DNA of 7,131 nucleotides. Origin: an uncultured Flavobacteriaceae bacterium. Its GTDB lineage: Bacteria; Bacteroidota; Bacteroidia; Flavobacteriales; Flavobacteriaceae. How positions within the stretch are numbered: position 1 is the first letter of the stretch; the number at the start of each line of letters is the position of its first letter. A model generated the notes under the pieces. That model was not told the origin of the DNA, ran no database searches, and worked only from the letters and a program-made list of their open reading frames with translations. This document shows, piece after piece, positions 6,442 through 7,131 of this stretch. The DNA lies in contig CALJFV010000219.1 of the NCBI GenBank assembly GCA_938074515.1, positions 1-7,131 of the forward strand, given 5' to 3'. A program made the translations under genes and the position numbers.

Positions 6442-6449
6442 TATCTTTG
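6442..6449 (+). promoter_or_regulatory. Candidate -7 box for the membrane-protein gene
   Basis: TATCTTTG is an exact TAnnTTTG match in the context GTATCTTTGTTCAA, the most typical-looking Bacteroidota -7 region in this window. Transcription would start near 6455, leaving a leader of about 45 nt before the ATG at 6500. The -33 element is not obvious. It suggests that this gene is transcribed independently of ggt. Confidence 0.55.
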
Positions 6450-6499
6450 TTCAATTGGACTGGTGTGTCTTTAAAAGAATAGCACCTGAAAATAATTAA

Positions 6500-7131
6500 A
6501 TGGCCAAGCGAATTTCCATATCACGTACCTTGAACACTTTGCCTTTGGCAATAAGTGGCCTGGTCGCGGTGTCCTTGTTCATGGTGACGCGTCATATGCT
6601 GGATGTGGATCCGGCCATAGCGCTGACCCTAGACCGTCATGCGCCACTGATGATCGGGATCAGTGCTGGTCTTTCCGCCTTACTTATGGTCTATCTAGCC
6701 ATAGCTGCAGTATTTCACAAAAACACAAGAATGCAAGCCATCGAAACGCTGAGTGTTTTTACCCAAAAAATGCATTATTTCAGGGAGATTATTGAAATTT
6801 TACTGCGCTCAAAAATGTGGCTTCCCGGGCTCAAAGAATACCTTGAAGAGGAATACGAAGGGTTGACCTTTTTTCAAATCAAAGAATTTTATAATGGCAA
6901 ATCAAAATTAGCCATTGAATTTATGGAGGAACACCATCAGTATAACGATACTGAAAATCTCTATTTAGAATTTAAATCACTGCTGATGACCCACCCAATG
7001 GAACCCGTTAAAGGGGAGCATGTGGTTTATCCTGAGCTTTATGATAAGGCAATCGTTCAACAATGGCTGCGTCACAAGTGCGGTTCTGGATTGTGGTATT
7101 ATTTTGGTTATAAATACGGTGAATTTAAGGG
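6500..7131 (+). CDS. Two-helix membrane protein of unknown function, 3' end missing
   Basis: The frame is open from the ATG at 6500 to the window edge (210 complete codons) without a stop. The N terminus MAKRISISR is basic, followed by a hydrophobic segment at about residues 11-30 and a second at about 49-72, with a short loop containing acidic residues between them. Positive charges at both ends (K3, R4, R9; K74, R77) suggest both termini face the cytoplasm. The rest is a soluble, charged region rich in aromatic residues, with acidic patches such as EYLEEEYEG and a late segment CGSGLWYYFGYKYGEF. I do not recognise a named domain or catalytic motif; it resembles uncharacterised conserved proteins of Bacteroidota in general layout. 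It lies 112 bp after ggt on the same strand with its own good -7 box. There is no strong ribosome binding site, only an A-rich stretch before the ATG, as is common in this phylum. Confidence 0.82.
   Translation, partial: MAKRISISRTLNTLPLAISGLVAVSLFMVTRHMLDVDPAIALTLDRHAPLMIGISAGLSALLMVYLAIAAVFHKNTRMQAIETLSVFTQKMHYFREIIEILLRSKMWLPGLKEYLEEEYEGLTFFQIKEFYNGKSKLAIEFMEEHHQYNDTENLYLEFKSLLMTHPMEPVKGEHVVYPELYDKAIVQQWLRHKCGSGLWYYFGYKYGEFK

Noticed and set aside
1..7131. Mobile element, CRISPR array, tRNA, rRNA or defence system.
   Set aside because: The window is filled by recognisable housekeeping or metabolic genes plus one unknown membrane protein. I saw no transposase, regularly spaced repeats, tRNA cloverleaf or rRNA-like sequence.

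Overview
This window looks like ordinary chromosomal DNA from a member of the Bacteroidota, probably the Flavobacteriia or a close relative. The evidence is threefold. The DnaK has the Bacteroidota-type [13 protein letters not shown] segment where most bacteria have GGGTFDVS. The phosphohexomutase starts MTLIKSISGIRGTIGG and carries GEGNGG and RKSNTEP motifs. Several upstream regions contain the Bacteroidota -7 promoter box TAnnTTTG, and none of the starts has a strong Shine-Dalgarno site. The genus cannot be decided from the sequence alone.

Layout from left to right: (1) 1-1403, minus: dnaK, lacking its 3' end. (2) 1404-1594: a divergent intergenic region of 191 bp with a perfect 15-bp palindrome, a sigma-54-like element facing dnaK and a -7 box facing the next gene. 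(3) 1595-2485, plus: a LpxL/HtrB-type lipid A acyltransferase. (4) 2523-3914, minus, convergent with the previous gene: a phosphoglucosamine mutase (GlmM-like). (5) 3991-4584, plus, divergent from glmM across 76 bp: an AcpH/DUF479 acyl-carrier-protein phosphodiesterase homologue. (6) 4669-6387, plus: a gamma-glutamyltransferase precursor with a predicted lipoprotein signal. (7) 6500-7131, plus, running off the right edge: a two-helix membrane protein of unknown function.

The genes do not form one operon. Orientations alternate, and most genes appear to have their own promoter. There is a loose envelope theme. GlmM makes glucosamine-1-phosphate, the precursor of UDP-GlcNAc and so of lipid A and peptidoglycan. 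The LpxL-like enzyme acylates lipid A. AcpH acts on the acyl carrier protein that supplies the acyl chains. GGT handles glutathione and gamma-glutamyl peptides outside the cytoplasm. That the genes work together is inference from known family roles and proximity only.

I found no mobile element, CRISPR array, tRNA, rRNA, phage gene or defence system. The points most worth a second look are the regulatory DNA between dnaK and the acyltransferase, the repeated half-sites upstream of ggt, and the uncharacterised membrane protein at the right edge. I do not see an undescribed multi-gene system here.
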